A stretch of DNA of 13,026 nt, from contig CAAGGB010000245.1 in the NCBI GenBank assembly GCA_900769285.1, positions 1 through 13,026 of the forward strand, given 5' to 3'. A program made the translations under genes and the position numbers. The notes beneath the pieces were generated by a model that was given only the letters and a program-made list of their open reading frames with translations, made no database searches and was not told the DNA's origin. Shown one piece after another: positions 1-7,707 of this stretch. This DNA is from Victivallales bacterium. Lineage in GTDB: Bacteria; Verrucomicrobiota; Lentisphaeria; Oligosphaerales; Oligosphaeraceae. Every line of letters starts with the position of its first letter. Within the stretch, counting starts at the first letter, position 1.

Positions 1-1496
1 GCCGCGTCGCTGAGCGGCAGCTCGCCGCGCACGGCCATCTCGTCGGCGACGTTCATGGGCTTGGTCATCTGGTGGTAGACGAGCTGGCAGTTGCGCCCGT
101 AGGGCTCGGGGCGCCCGGTCTCGATGGCGACCTCGAACGTCTCGCGCCAGCCCGGCGGCGCCAGACGCACCAGGTCGCCGTAGCCGAAGCGCTCCAGATA
201 GGTGGGGTTCAGGTACTGCCCCAGCCCGCCCTCGACCATCACCCGCGTGTAGATGGCCACGCCGTCCGGCGACTCGCAGAAGCGCAGATACTCCCAGGCC
301 GCGTCGCGGACGACGGGGTTGGTGCAGCCGGAGAAGATGCCCTGCATCCGTGAGTTGAGCTCGCCGCCGCGGTGCCGGACGCCGCGCGCGTCGGGATACC
401 CGCGCGGCACGGGAACCATGCCCACCAGGTCGGGGTTGATGGTCTGGAAGAGCCGCTCGTCGATGTAGGCGGGGTAGAACGCGATCTGGCCGTCGTCCCA
501 CTTCTTGCCGGTGCCGGCCTCCTTCATCGCGTAGCCGTGGCGGTCGCGGCCGTCCTCGTCACGCCAGTGCTCGGCCGTCAGACGCAGATAGAAGTCCAGG
601 GCGGTCACCGCCTCGTCCGTGTCGAAGCAGGCGCGCCAGGAGTCCGTGGCGTCGTCGTACGCCATCACCTCGCCGCCGGCCGACCACAGGAACGTGACCC
701 AGAACCAGCTCTCCGAGAGGCCCTTGCCCAGCGCGATGCCGTAGATGCCCTCCTTCGGGTTGGTGAGCCGGCGGCAGTAGCGGAGCAGATCCTCCCACGT
801 CCAGTCGCTGTCCGGCTCCGGCAGGCCGTTCCGCGCCAGCAGGTCCTTCCGGTACAGGAACACCTTGCCCAGCAGCCCACCGTTCGGGATGGCCCAGACG
901 TGCTCCTGGCCGTCCGCACCCTTCCGCCGAACCACCGGCATCACCTTCTCGTTGTAGATGAACGACCGCTCCTCGTCCCCAAGACCCGTGAAGTACCCAT
1001 CCTCGGGCTTGTCCAGCGGATACAGGAAGCCCTCGCGGATGTACGTGTCCGACTGACGGAAATTCACGTAGATGATGTCCGGCGACACGCCGCCCGCAAT
1101 GGCCATCAGCGGCCCCGAGTCGAAGCCCTCGCCCGGCGCCACGATGCCGCTGCCGCGAACCAGCTCGCAGCGCACGTTCGACCAGTCATGGCGACCATAG
1201 CGCCCCGGGTCCGACTCGTACCGGCGGCGGTACTTCCGCTCGAAGAGCTCCGGAAAGCGGCGCAGAAACTCGTTCATCACGGCCACCTGCGCCCGCGAAT
1301 GCGCGTCCACACGCGTCGGGTCCGGCAACTGGAAGCTCGTCACCGTGATGATCGTCCCGTCGCGCATCACCCCGTCCGAACCCAGTATCCGCCCCTGGCG
1401 GACACCGCCGCCCCACAGCGACAGCGACGACGATGCCACCGCCAGCACCACCCACACCAACAGCCACCACCTATACCTGAACATCCGCCGCACCAT
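1..1496 (-). CDS. ABC transporter extracellular solute-binding protein, sugar type (partial, C-terminus off the left edge)
   Basis: This minus-strand frame is open from an ATG at 1496 to the left edge, giving 498 visible residues and no stop. The N-terminus (MVRRMFRYRWWLLVWVVLAV) is a basic stretch followed by a hydrophobic core, so it is an export signal or membrane anchor; no lipobox cysteine is evident. Downstream come a beta-strand opening (GTIITVTSFQLPD), a periplasmic-binding segment (LMAIAGGVSPDIIYVNF), YPLDKP, and WAIPNGGLLGKVFLYRKDL. These are typical of family 1 (maltose/oligosaccharide) solute-binding proteins that deliver sugars to MalF/MalG-type permeases. It is already longer than the usual 400-450 residues, so it may be one of the enlarged binding proteins of Lentisphaerota-like bacteria or carry an extra domain. 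An internal ATG at 1484 is an alternative start; neither has a strong RBS. The ligand cannot be deduced. Confidence is high for the fold and role, low for the substrate. Confidence 0.85.
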   Translation of the reverse strand, partial: MVRRMFRYRWWLLVWVVLAVASSSLSLWGGGVRQGRILGSDGVMRDGTIITVTSFQLPDPTRVDAHSRAQVAVMNEFLRRFPELFERKYRRRYESDPGRYGRHDWSNVRCELVRGSGIVAPGEGFDSGPLMAIAGGVSPDIIYVNFRQSDTYIREGFLYPLDKPEDGYFTGLGDEERSFIYNEKVMPVVRRKGADGQEHVWAIPNGGLLGKVFLYRKDLLARNGLPEPDSDWTWEDLLRYCRRLTNPKEGIYGIALGKGLSESWFWVTFLWSAGGEVMAYDDATDSWRACFDTDEAVTALDFYLRLTAEHWRDEDGRDRHGYAMKEAGTGKKWDDGQIAFYPAYIDERLFQTINPDLVGMVPVPRGYPDARGVRHRGGELNSRMQGIFSGCTNPVVRDAAWEYLRFCESPDGVAIYTRVMVEGGLGQYLNPTYLERFGYGDLVRLAPPGWRETFEVAIETGRPEPYGRNCQLVYHQMTKPMNVADEMAVRGELPLSDA

Positions 1497-1787
1497 ACCC
1501 CATTGATTGCAGAAACGCCAATCCCAACATGAAGAACGAAAGCACGAAGCCGCCCGGGGACGCGCAGGCGCCCCAGAGACAGACGAGTCCACGTAACTTA
1601 CATCATCCAGCACCATTTTCCCAATGCCCGCGAACGCCTTTTGCCGCATTTTCCCCCCGCCCACGCGCATCTTTTGCCGCCGTCGGCGAAAAATCGCCCG
1701 GACATACTAGAAATAACTGACTTTTATTGTATAGTTTCCTCTTGACGAGCCACCATCACCCGAAACCACCGGAAGCCAAGCGAAGCC
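1497..1787. other. Divergent intergenic region between the solute-binding protein and U32 genes
   Basis: The 291 bp separate two divergently transcribed genes and should hold both promoters. The stretch 1705-1740 is conspicuously AT-rich compared with its surroundings. It contains TATAGT at 1730-1735, a reasonable plus-strand -10 element, but no good -35 is found 16-18 bp upstream. A small GC stem (GCCG-CCGT-CGGC) flanked by TTTT on the left and AAAA on the right lies near 1673-1693. No convincing small gene is seen. Promoter positions are a guess from composition. Confidence 0.3.
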
Positions 1788-3095
1788 ATGCCCTCCACCA
1801 CCCCCCACGCGGACACACAGCCCCAGCCGACGCGCCCGACGGCGAGCCGCCGCCGCCACGCCCCCGAGCTGCTGGCGCCCGCAGGGGACGCCGCCGCACT
1901 GACCGCCGCCCTCAAGGCCGGCTGCAACGCCGTCTACGTCGGCGCCAAGTCGTTCTCCATGCGCGGCGCGGCCGGCAACTTCACCCTCCCCGCCCTGCGA
2001 CGCGCCGCCGACCAGTGCCACGAGCGCCAGGCCCACCTCTACGTCGCCGTCAACACCATCGTCTACGACGGCGAGCAGCGCGCCATGCTCCGTCTCCTCG
2101 ACCGCCTCGCCGGCGTCGCCGACGCCGTCATCTGCTGGGACCCCGCCGTCATCGCCGGCTGCCGCGAGCGCGGCATCCCCCTCCACATCTCGACCCAGGC
2201 CTCCGTCGCCAGCGCCGCCGCCGCCCGCTTCTACCGCGACCTGGGCGCCGAGCGCATCGTCCTCGCCCGCGAATGCACCCTCGCCGACGTCCGCGCCATC
2301 GGACGCCGCGCCGGCATCGGCGTCGAGGTCTTCGCACACGGCGCCATGTGCGTCTCCATCTCCGGACGATGCTTCCTCTCACAGCTCAGCGAGGGCTCCT
2401 CCGGCAACCGCGGACTCTGCCGCCAGACCTGCCGCCGACCCTTCCGCGTCATCTGCCAGGACGGCCCCGCCGACTTCGAGGTCTTCCCCGGCGACAGCCA
2501 CGTCTTCTCCGCACGCGACCTCTGCACCCTACCCTTCCTCGACCAGCTCCTCGAGGCCCGCCCCGTCTCCCTCAAAATCGAGGGCCGAAACCGCCCCGCC
2601 GACTACGTCGACACCGTCATCCGCGCCTACCGAGAGGCCATCGACGCCTGGACGCGCGGACAGCTCGACGACGCCCTCAAGCATGACCTCACCGAACGCT
2701 GCCGACGCGTCTTCAACCGACAGTTCTCCGACGGCTTCTACTTCGGACGCCCCATCGCCGACTTCACACCCGTCCAGAACTCCGCCGCCACCGAGAAACG
2801 CTCCTATCTCGGACGCATCCTCAACTACTACGCCCGCAGTGGCGTCGCCCTCGCCGCCCTCCACAACGGCCCCCTCCACGACGGCGACACCGCCGTCATC
2901 ATCGGCCCCACCACCGGCGCCGTCCGACTCCAGGCCAACGGCGTCCGACTCGAGGAGACACGCGACGGAAACCGCACCGCCCTCACCGCCACCTTCGCCG
3001 TCCCCGAGCGCGTCCGCGCCGGTGACGCCCTCTATCTCGTCCGCCCAGCCGACGAGCCCAACCGCAACACCACCCCGCAAACCATCAGACCATGA
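1788..3095 (+). CDS. Peptidase U32 family protein, TrhP/RlhA-like (probable tRNA/RNA hydroxylation protein)
   Basis: The 435-residue protein opens its conserved part at residue 27 (ELLAPAGDAAALTAALKAGCNAVYVG), the hallmark N-terminus of U32 proteins. The family signature follows at about residues 183-216 (AHGAMCVSISGRCFLSQ, then NRGLCRQTCRRPF). It supplies four cysteines at 188, 195, 211 and 215, which in bacterial relatives bind an iron-sulfur cluster. KIEGR (263-267) and a C-terminal RQFSDGFYFG segment (311-320) complete the pattern. Characterised members TrhP and RlhA hydroxylate tRNA U34 or 23S rRNA, and UbiU/UbiV act in quinone synthesis; true peptidase activity is doubtful. The length fits TrhP (about 450 aa). 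The first 26 residues are low-complexity and poorly conserved, so a later start is possible, and the RBS is weak. The stop overlaps the ATG of RNase D by ATGA, implying translational coupling. Family membership is certain; the exact substrate is inferred. Confidence 0.9.
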   Translation: MPSTTPHADTQPQPTRPTASRRRHAPELLAPAGDAAALTAALKAGCNAVYVGAKSFSMRGAAGNFTLPALRRAADQCHERQAHLYVAVNTIVYDGEQRAMLRLLDRLAGVADAVICWDPAVIAGCRERGIPLHISTQASVASAAAARFYRDLGAERIVLARECTLADVRAIGRRAGIGVEVFAHGAMCVSISGRCFLSQLSEGSSGNRGLCRQTCRRPFRVICQDGPADFEVFPGDSHVFSARDLCTLPFLDQLLEARPVSLKIEGRNRPADYVDTVIRAYREAIDAWTRGQLDDALKHDLTERCRRVFNRQFSDGFYFGRPIADFTPVQNSAATEKRSYLGRILNYYARSGVALAALHNGPLHDGDTAVIIGPTTGAVRLQANGVRLEETRDGNRTALTATFAVPERVRAGDALYLVRPADEPNRNTTPQTIRP

Positions 3096-4225
3096 ACTGG
3101 ATTGACAACGACCACGACTTCGCCGACTGGTGCGACGAGGCACAGCGCCACGGCGTCATCGGCGTCGACACCGAATTCGTCTGGACCAGCACCTTCTACC
3201 CCGCGCTCGGACTGCTCCAGATGGCCTGGGGCCACGACCAGAACGCCATCGTCGACGTCCTCGCCATCACCGACACCACCCCCCTCCGAACCCTGCTCGA
3301 GAACGGCGACGTCATCAAGGTCCTCCATGAGGCCGGCTCCGACCTGCCCATCCTCCGGCGCTGGTGCGGCGCACTCCCTCGCCGCATCGTCGACACGCGC
3401 TACGCCGCCGCCTTCTGCGGACTGGGCTTCACCATGTCCCTCAACCGCCTCCTGACCGCCATGATCGGCATCACCCTCCCCAAGACCGAAACCCGCACCG
3501 ACTGGCTCCAGCGCCCCCTCACACCCGCACAGCTCGACTACGCCACCGGCGACGTCGACTACATGCCCGAACTCCACCAGGCGCTCCTCCAGCGCATCGC
3601 CCAGCACGGCAACACCGACTGGTTCCATGAGGAGATGCGACTCTACGAAGACCCCGAATTCTACGCCGAGCCACCCGTCGAGGACGCCTGGAAGCGCGTC
3701 TCCAACATCCAGACCGTCGAGGGCACCGACCTCAACATCGCCATCGAGCTCGCCACCTGGCGCGAACAGCACGGCCGCAGCCACAACCTCGCCCGCAACC
3801 GAATGCTCCGAGACGAGCAGCTCATCCTCTGCGCCCAGCGACACCCCAAGAACAACGCCGCACTCATCCACGACGCCCAGCTCTGGCCCAAGACCGCCGA
3901 ACGCTTCGGACCCTACATCATCGCCGCCGTCCGACGCGGACTCGCCATGCCCGCCCGCGAACACGCCGAACCACGCGACTTCCTAACCATGGACCGCAAC
4001 CTCGTCCGCTCACGCGTCGAACGACTCCGAAAGCTCGTCGCCAAACGCACCGAGCCACGCGCCATCGCACCCGAGCTCATCGGCGCCCGACGCGACTTCG
4101 AGCACCTCGTCCACGCCGCCGAACGACACGAGTGGCCCGGCGACAGCCGACTCCTCAACGGCTGGCGGCACGAACTCCTCGGCGACACCCTCGACGACCT
4201 CATCCGCTCCAACTTCGCCGACTGA
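3092..4225 (+). CDS. rnd: Ribonuclease D (DEDDy 3'-5' exoribonuclease with HRDC domain)
   Basis: The 377-residue protein has all three exonuclease motifs of the DEDDy family. Exo I is VDTEF with D26 and E28, Exo II is LHEAGSDLPIL with D84, and Exo III is YATGD with Y150 and D154. These residues bind the two catalytic metals. An HRDC RNA-binding domain follows at roughly 204-285 (AIELATWREQHGRSHNLARNRMLRDEQL), then a second helical HRDC-like region to the end. Length and layout match E. coli RNase D (375 aa). The enzyme trims 3' extensions of tRNA precursors and other small stable RNAs in the cytoplasm. Its ATG overlaps the U32 stop codon as ATGA, so the two are almost certainly co-translated, and a shared role in tRNA maturation is plausible. 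Nothing is missing from the active site. Confidence 0.95.
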   Translation: MNWIDNDHDFADWCDEAQRHGVIGVDTEFVWTSTFYPALGLLQMAWGHDQNAIVDVLAITDTTPLRTLLENGDVIKVLHEAGSDLPILRRWCGALPRRIVDTRYAAAFCGLGFTMSLNRLLTAMIGITLPKTETRTDWLQRPLTPAQLDYATGDVDYMPELHQALLQRIAQHGNTDWFHEEMRLYEDPEFYAEPPVEDAWKRVSNIQTVEGTDLNIAIELATWREQHGRSHNLARNRMLRDEQLILCAQRHPKNNAALIHDAQLWPKTAERFGPYIIAAVRRGLAMPAREHAEPRDFLTMDRNLVRSRVERLRKLVAKRTEPRAIAPELIGARRDFEHLVHAAERHEWPGDSRLLNGWRHELLGDTLDDLIRSNFAD

Positions 4226-4291
4226 CCGCCCCCCTCCACATTATCCACCACAACACCATAGAACCACCACCCTAACCAAAGGCAACACACC

Positions 4292-5395
4292 ATGGGTTTC
4301 GCATGCGGCTTCGTCGGACTGCCCAACGTCGGCAAGTCCACCCTCTTCAACGCACTCTGCAAGGGCGGCGCACAGGCCGCCAACTTCCCCTTCTGCACCA
4401 TCGAGCCCAACACCGGCATCGTCGGCGTCCCCGACCCACGCCTCGAACGCCTCGCACAGCTCGAGCACTCCGCCAAGGTCGTCCCCACCACCATGAAGTT
4501 CATCGACATCGCCGGACTCGTCAAGGGCGCCTCCCAGGGCGAGGGACTCGGAAACCAATTCCTCGGACACATCCGCAGCGTCGACGCCGTCGCGCACGTC
4601 GTCCGACTCTTCGACGACCGCGACATCATCCGTCACCAGGACTCCGCAAACCCCGCCGCCGACCTCGACCTCATCCTCACCGAACTCATGCTCGCCGACA
4701 TCGAATGGCTCCAGAAGCGCGTCGACAAGGCCAAGAAGCAGACCCGCTGCGGCGGCGACCCCGAGACCAAGGCCGAACTCGAACTCGCCCTCGACTTCAT
4801 CGACCAGCTCCAGCAGGGCAAACTCCCCGACTACGACCGCAACGACCCCGTCCTCGCGCCCATCGCCCGACAGATGCAGCTCCTCACCCTCACCCCAGCC
4901 TTCGTCTGCGCCAACACCGACGAACAGCACTTCGCCGCCTTCGGACAGGACGACCCCTCCAAACGACTCATCGACGCCGCCGCACAGCACCATATGCAGG
5001 TCGTCCCCGTCTGCGCCAAGCTCGAGGAGGAACTCCAGGAACTCGACCCCGAGGAGGCCGAAGTCTTCCTCCAGGACCTCGGCGTCACCGAGTCCGGACT
5101 CCAGCGCGTCATCCATACCGGCTACAGCCTCCTCGACTACCTCACCTTCTTCACCACCGGTCCCGACGAGACGCGCGCCTGGACCGTCACCCGAGGCGCC
5201 ACCGCTCCCGAGGCCGCCGGCAAAATCCACACCGATATGCAGCGCGGCTTCATCCGCATGGAGGTCGAGTCCTACGACGACCTCATGCAGCACGGCTCCT
5301 GGAACGCCGCCAAGGAGGCCGGAAAGCTCCGCATCGAGGGCAAGGACTACATCATGCAGGACGGCGACTGCTGCTTCGTACGCTTCTCCGTCTGA
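4292..5395 (+). CDS. ychF: Ribosome-binding ATPase YchF (Obg-like, OLA1 family)
   Basis: The 367-residue protein starts MGFACGFVGLPNVGKST, with the Walker A/G1 loop at 9-17. G3 is DIAGLVKGA at 72-80. The usual GTPase NKxD is replaced by NTDE at 208-211; such replacement explains the preference of YchF for ATP over GTP. Residues about 120-200 form the helical insertion, and a C-terminal TGS domain (about 284-366) contains IHTDMQRGFIRMEV and ends in YIMQDGDCCFVRFSV. Length and domain order match E. coli YchF (363 aa). It binds the 70S ribosome and is linked to translation control and oxidative-stress response. It lies 66 bp after RNase D in a leader poor in G, with only a weak AAGG sequence before the ATG. 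The same operon is likely but not proven. Confidence 0.96.
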   Translation: MGFACGFVGLPNVGKSTLFNALCKGGAQAANFPFCTIEPNTGIVGVPDPRLERLAQLEHSAKVVPTTMKFIDIAGLVKGASQGEGLGNQFLGHIRSVDAVAHVVRLFDDRDIIRHQDSANPAADLDLILTELMLADIEWLQKRVDKAKKQTRCGGDPETKAELELALDFIDQLQQGKLPDYDRNDPVLAPIARQMQLLTLTPAFVCANTDEQHFAAFGQDDPSKRLIDAAAQHHMQVVPVCAKLEEELQELDPEEAEVFLQDLGVTESGLQRVIHTGYSLLDYLTFFTTGPDETRAWTVTRGATAPEAAGKIHTDMQRGFIRMEVESYDDLMQHGSWNAAKEAGKLRIEGKDYIMQDGDCCFVRFSV

Positions 5396-5407
5396 CAAAC
5401 GACCTCA

Positions 5408-5420
5408 CGGCTGACAGCCG
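5408..5420 (+). other. Small hairpin between ychF and rhaA
   Basis: CGGCT-GAC-AGCCG gives a perfect 5-bp stem with a 3-nt loop, starting 13 bp after the ychF stop. No T-tract follows, so it is at best a weak pausing or RNA-stability element. The surrounding 108-bp gap also contains a run of eight C at 5452-5459. Confidence 0.25.
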
Positions 5421-5490
5421 CCCGCCCCGCTGACGATCGACGTCCAGGCTGCCCCCCCCGTGACAGCCATCACCCGAGAGCCCACACACC

Positions 5491-5495
5491 AGGAG
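5491..5495 (+). promoter_or_regulatory. Ribosome binding site of rhaA
   Basis: AGGAG lies 8 bp before the rhaA ATG at 5504. It is the clearest Shine-Dalgarno sequence on the plus strand of this window; the neighbouring plus-strand genes have only weak matches. It supports this start codon. Confidence 0.7.
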
Positions 5496-5503
5496 TCACG
5501 AAC

Positions 5504-6769
5504 ATGGCACACACCACCGACCTCTTCCGACTCGCCTCCGAGCAGTACGGCGAACTGGGCGTCAGCGTCCAGAACGCCCTCGACCGCCTCAGAACCATCC
5601 CGCTCTCCCTCCACGCCTGGCAGGGCGACGACGTCACCGGCTTCGAACACACCGGACACGCCCTCACCGGCGGCTGCCAGGTCACCGGAAACTACCCCGG
5701 ACGCGCACGAAACGCCGACGAGCTCCGACAGGACCTCGACCAGACACTCGCCCTCCTCCCCGGTGACCACTACCGCGTCTGCCTCCAGGGACACGAAATC
5801 GACCACGCCAAACCCGGACTCGACCGCGACGCCTACACCCTCGAACAGTTCTCACGCTGGCTCGACTGGGCCGCCGACCGACACCTCGGACTCGACATCG
5901 CACCCGCCTACTACTCACACCCAAAACTCGACGCCGGACTCTCCCTCGCTCACCCAGACCCCGCCATCCGACAGTTCTGGGTCGAGCACGGAAAGGCCTG
6001 CCGACGCATCGGCGCCGCCTTCGGACGACGACTCGGCACCCCCGCCGTCTGCAACGTCTGGGTACCCGACGGCTTCAAGGACATCCCCGCCGACCGCACC
6101 ACACCCCGTCAGCGGCTCCTCCAGTCACTCGACCGCACCTTCGACGAGACCTTCCCCGAGACCGAACTCCTCGACGCCGTCGAGTCCAAGCTCTTCGGCA
6201 TCGGCGTCGAGTCCTACACCGTCGGCTCCCATGACTTCTACCTCACCTACGCCGCACGAAACCACAAGCTCATCACCCTCGACACCGGCCACTTCCACCC
6301 CACCGAGTCCATCGCCGACAAGCTCTCCGCCATCCTCTGCCAGCAGGGACGCATCCTCCTCCACATCAGCCGCGGCGTCCGCTGGGACAGCGACCACGTA
6401 CTCGTCCTCGACGACCCCCTCCGCGACCTCGCCCGGGAGGCCGTCCGCAACGACGACGGACACAACCTCTTCTTCACCCTCGACTACTTCGACGCCTCCA
6501 TCAACCGCCTGGCCGCCTGGACCGTCGGCGCCCGCAGCTGGCTCAAGGCACTCCTCATCGCCCTCCTCGAACCGCCAACCCTCCTCCAGGAGGCCGAACA
6601 CCACGCCGACTTCACCGCGCGACTCGTCCAGCGCGAGGCCCTCCGAAACCTCCCCTGGGGCCCCGTCTGGGACCACTACTGCGAAGCCTGCGGCGTACCC
6701 ACCGACCAGCAGCTCCTCCAGAGCATCCGCGACTACGAAACCCGCGTCCTCGCCCAGCGCGACCGCTGA
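5504..6769 (+). CDS. rhaA: L-rhamnose isomerase
   Basis: The 421-residue protein is the same length as E. coli RhaA (419 aa) and shares its main signatures: IPLSLHAWQGDDVTGFE (32-48), TGNYPGRARNADELR (61-75), CNVWVPDGFKDI (183-194), ESKLFGIGVESYTVGSHDFY (227-246), LDTGHFHPTE (259-268), RWDSDHV (293-299) and LDYFDASINR (326-335). Residues E227, D260, H263, D295, D297 and D327 lie in the motifs that hold the two divalent metals of this TIM-barrel enzyme. It converts L-rhamnose to L-rhamnulose, the first step of rhamnose catabolism, in the cytoplasm. Kinase RhaB and aldolase RhaD are not in the window. The start is supported by AGGAG 8 bp upstream. The last 8 codons and the stop are duplicated downstream (see the 31-bp repeat). 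Confidence 0.95.
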   Translation: MAHTTDLFRLASEQYGELGVSVQNALDRLRTIPLSLHAWQGDDVTGFEHTGHALTGGCQVTGNYPGRARNADELRQDLDQTLALLPGDHYRVCLQGHEIDHAKPGLDRDAYTLEQFSRWLDWAADRHLGLDIAPAYYSHPKLDAGLSLAHPDPAIRQFWVEHGKACRRIGAAFGRRLGTPAVCNVWVPDGFKDIPADRTTPRQRLLQSLDRTFDETFPETELLDAVESKLFGIGVESYTVGSHDFYLTYAARNHKLITLDTGHFHPTESIADKLSAILCQQGRILLHISRGVRWDSDHVLVLDDPLRDLAREAVRNDDGHNLFFTLDYFDASINRLAAWTVGARSWLKALLIALLEPPTLLQEAEHHADFTARLVQREALRNLPWGPVWDHYCEACGVPTDQQLLQSIRDYETRVLAQRDR

Positions 6770-6831
6770 CCGACAGCCCGCGCCGCCAACAGCGACCAGC
6801 CCCGCGTCCTCGCCCAGCGCGACCGCTGACC
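6741..6831 (+). repeat. 31-bp direct repeat duplicating the end of rhaA, 60-bp period
   Basis: The 31 bp at 6741-6771, which hold the last codons and TGA of rhaA, recur without mismatch at 6801-6831. The offset is exactly 60 bp, so the second copy is in the rhaA frame. If the first TGA were read through or changed, the protein would gain 20 residues ending in the same RVLAQRDR sequence before a second TGA. The flanks of the two copies do not match, so the duplicated unit is limited to these 31 bp. The likely origin is a local duplication; alternatively it is a short dispersed repeat. Confidence 0.85.
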
Positions 6832-6879
6832 CCACAAACCGACCACGCCCCCCCTCAGAGGAACATCCACCACACCACC

Positions 6880-7632
6880 ATGAGCTTCTGCGAACTGCAC
6901 TGGAAAAGCCAGGTCCTAGGCAAGGCCGTCACCACCTGGGCCATCGTCCCCGAGACAGGAAAGGGCCCCTTCCCCGTCTTCTACCTCCTCCACGGACTCT
7001 CCGACGACCATACCGTCTGGATGCGGCACACCCGCATCGAATGGTATGTCCGTGACCTCCCCCTCATCGTCGTCATGCCCGACGGCGGACGCGGCTTCTA
7101 CACCGACCACCTCAACGGCCCCGCCTGGGGCACACACATCGGACAGGAGCTCCCCGACTTCATCGAACACACCCTCAACGCCCGCACCGACGCCGCCGGA
7201 CGCGCCATCGGTGGACTCTCCATGGGCGGCTACGGCGCCATCCGGCTCGCCATGGGCAACCCCGGACGCTACTGCTCCGTCAACTGCCTCTCCGGTTGCC
7301 TCACCTACGGCCACGAACGCTATGTCGCCAGCACTCCAGGACGACAGGCCGAATTCGACGCCATGTGCGGCCCCAACCCCGCCGGAGGCCCCTTCGACCT
7401 CTTCGCCCTCACCGAACAGTGTCAGCGACAGGGACTGCTCCCCGCGCTCAAGCTCGCCCACGGCACCGAGGACTGGCTGCTCCCACAGGCACGACAGTAC
7501 GTCCAGTTCCTCAACGACCACGGCATCGCCCACGACTACGACGAATTCCCCGGCAGCCACACCTGGGACTTCTGGGACACCCACATCCAGGAGGCCATCC
7601 AGTTCCATGCCCGCAACCTCGGACTGAACTAA
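6880..7632 (+). CDS. Alpha/beta-hydrolase esterase, FrmB / esterase D family
   Basis: The 250-residue alpha/beta-hydrolase has FYLLHGLSDD (34-43) as the oxyanion-hole segment and a nucleophile elbow GGLSMGGYGA with Ser114. Asp198 (HGTEDWLL) and His227 (PGSHTWDFW) complete the triad. The SHTWDFW ending and the MPDGGRGFYTD segment are typical of the COG0627 esterase family. That family includes S-formylglutathione hydrolase and many acetyl-xylan, feruloyl and tributyrin esterases. No signal peptide is visible, so it is probably cytoplasmic. No glutathione-dependent formaldehyde dehydrogenase is nearby, whereas rhaA is immediately upstream. Removal of acyl groups from imported sugars is therefore a better guess than formaldehyde detoxification, but this is inference. 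The ATG has no well-placed RBS; AGAGGA at 6857-6862 is 17 bp away. Confidence 0.85.
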   Translation: MSFCELHWKSQVLGKAVTTWAIVPETGKGPFPVFYLLHGLSDDHTVWMRHTRIEWYVRDLPLIVVMPDGGRGFYTDHLNGPAWGTHIGQELPDFIEHTLNARTDAAGRAIGGLSMGGYGAIRLAMGNPGRYCSVNCLSGCLTYGHERYVASTPGRQAEFDAMCGPNPAGGPFDLFALTEQCQRQGLLPALKLAHGTEDWLLPQARQYVQFLNDHGIAHDYDEFPGSHTWDFWDTHIQEAIQFHARNLGLN

Positions 7633-7646
7633 TCCTGTCCACGCTT

Positions 7647-7707
7647 GTCCACAAAACACACAAAAAGACACAAACATTTTTTTGTTTATTTTGTGTCTTT
7701 TGTGGAC
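7647..7707 (+). terminator. Imperfect inverted repeat after the esterase, possible terminator
   Basis: GTCCACAAAA at 7647-7656 pairs perfectly with TTTTGTGGAC at 7698-7707. Weaker pairing continues inward (CACAAAAAGACACAAACA against TGTTTATTTTGTGTC) around a short T-rich centre. It begins 14 bp after the stop of the esterase and would fold in RNA of either strand. The right arm is also the first unit of the repeat array that follows, so the inverted repeat may be part of that element rather than a dedicated terminator. Confidence 0.45.

Noticed and set aside
372..1532. Long plus-strand open frame of 386 codons
   Set aside because: It is antisense to the solute-binding protein; composition is low-complexity Arg/Pro/His as expected from a shadow of GC-rich coding DNA.
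4241..5398. Minus-strand 385-codon open frame
   Set aside because: Antisense of ychF; the acidic, glycine-rich composition is typical of shadow frames.
5452..5459. C8 run between ychF and rhaA as another phase-variation tract
   Set aside because: It lies in noncoding sequence more than 40 bp before the rhaA ATG, affects no frame, and C-runs are common on this C-rich strand.
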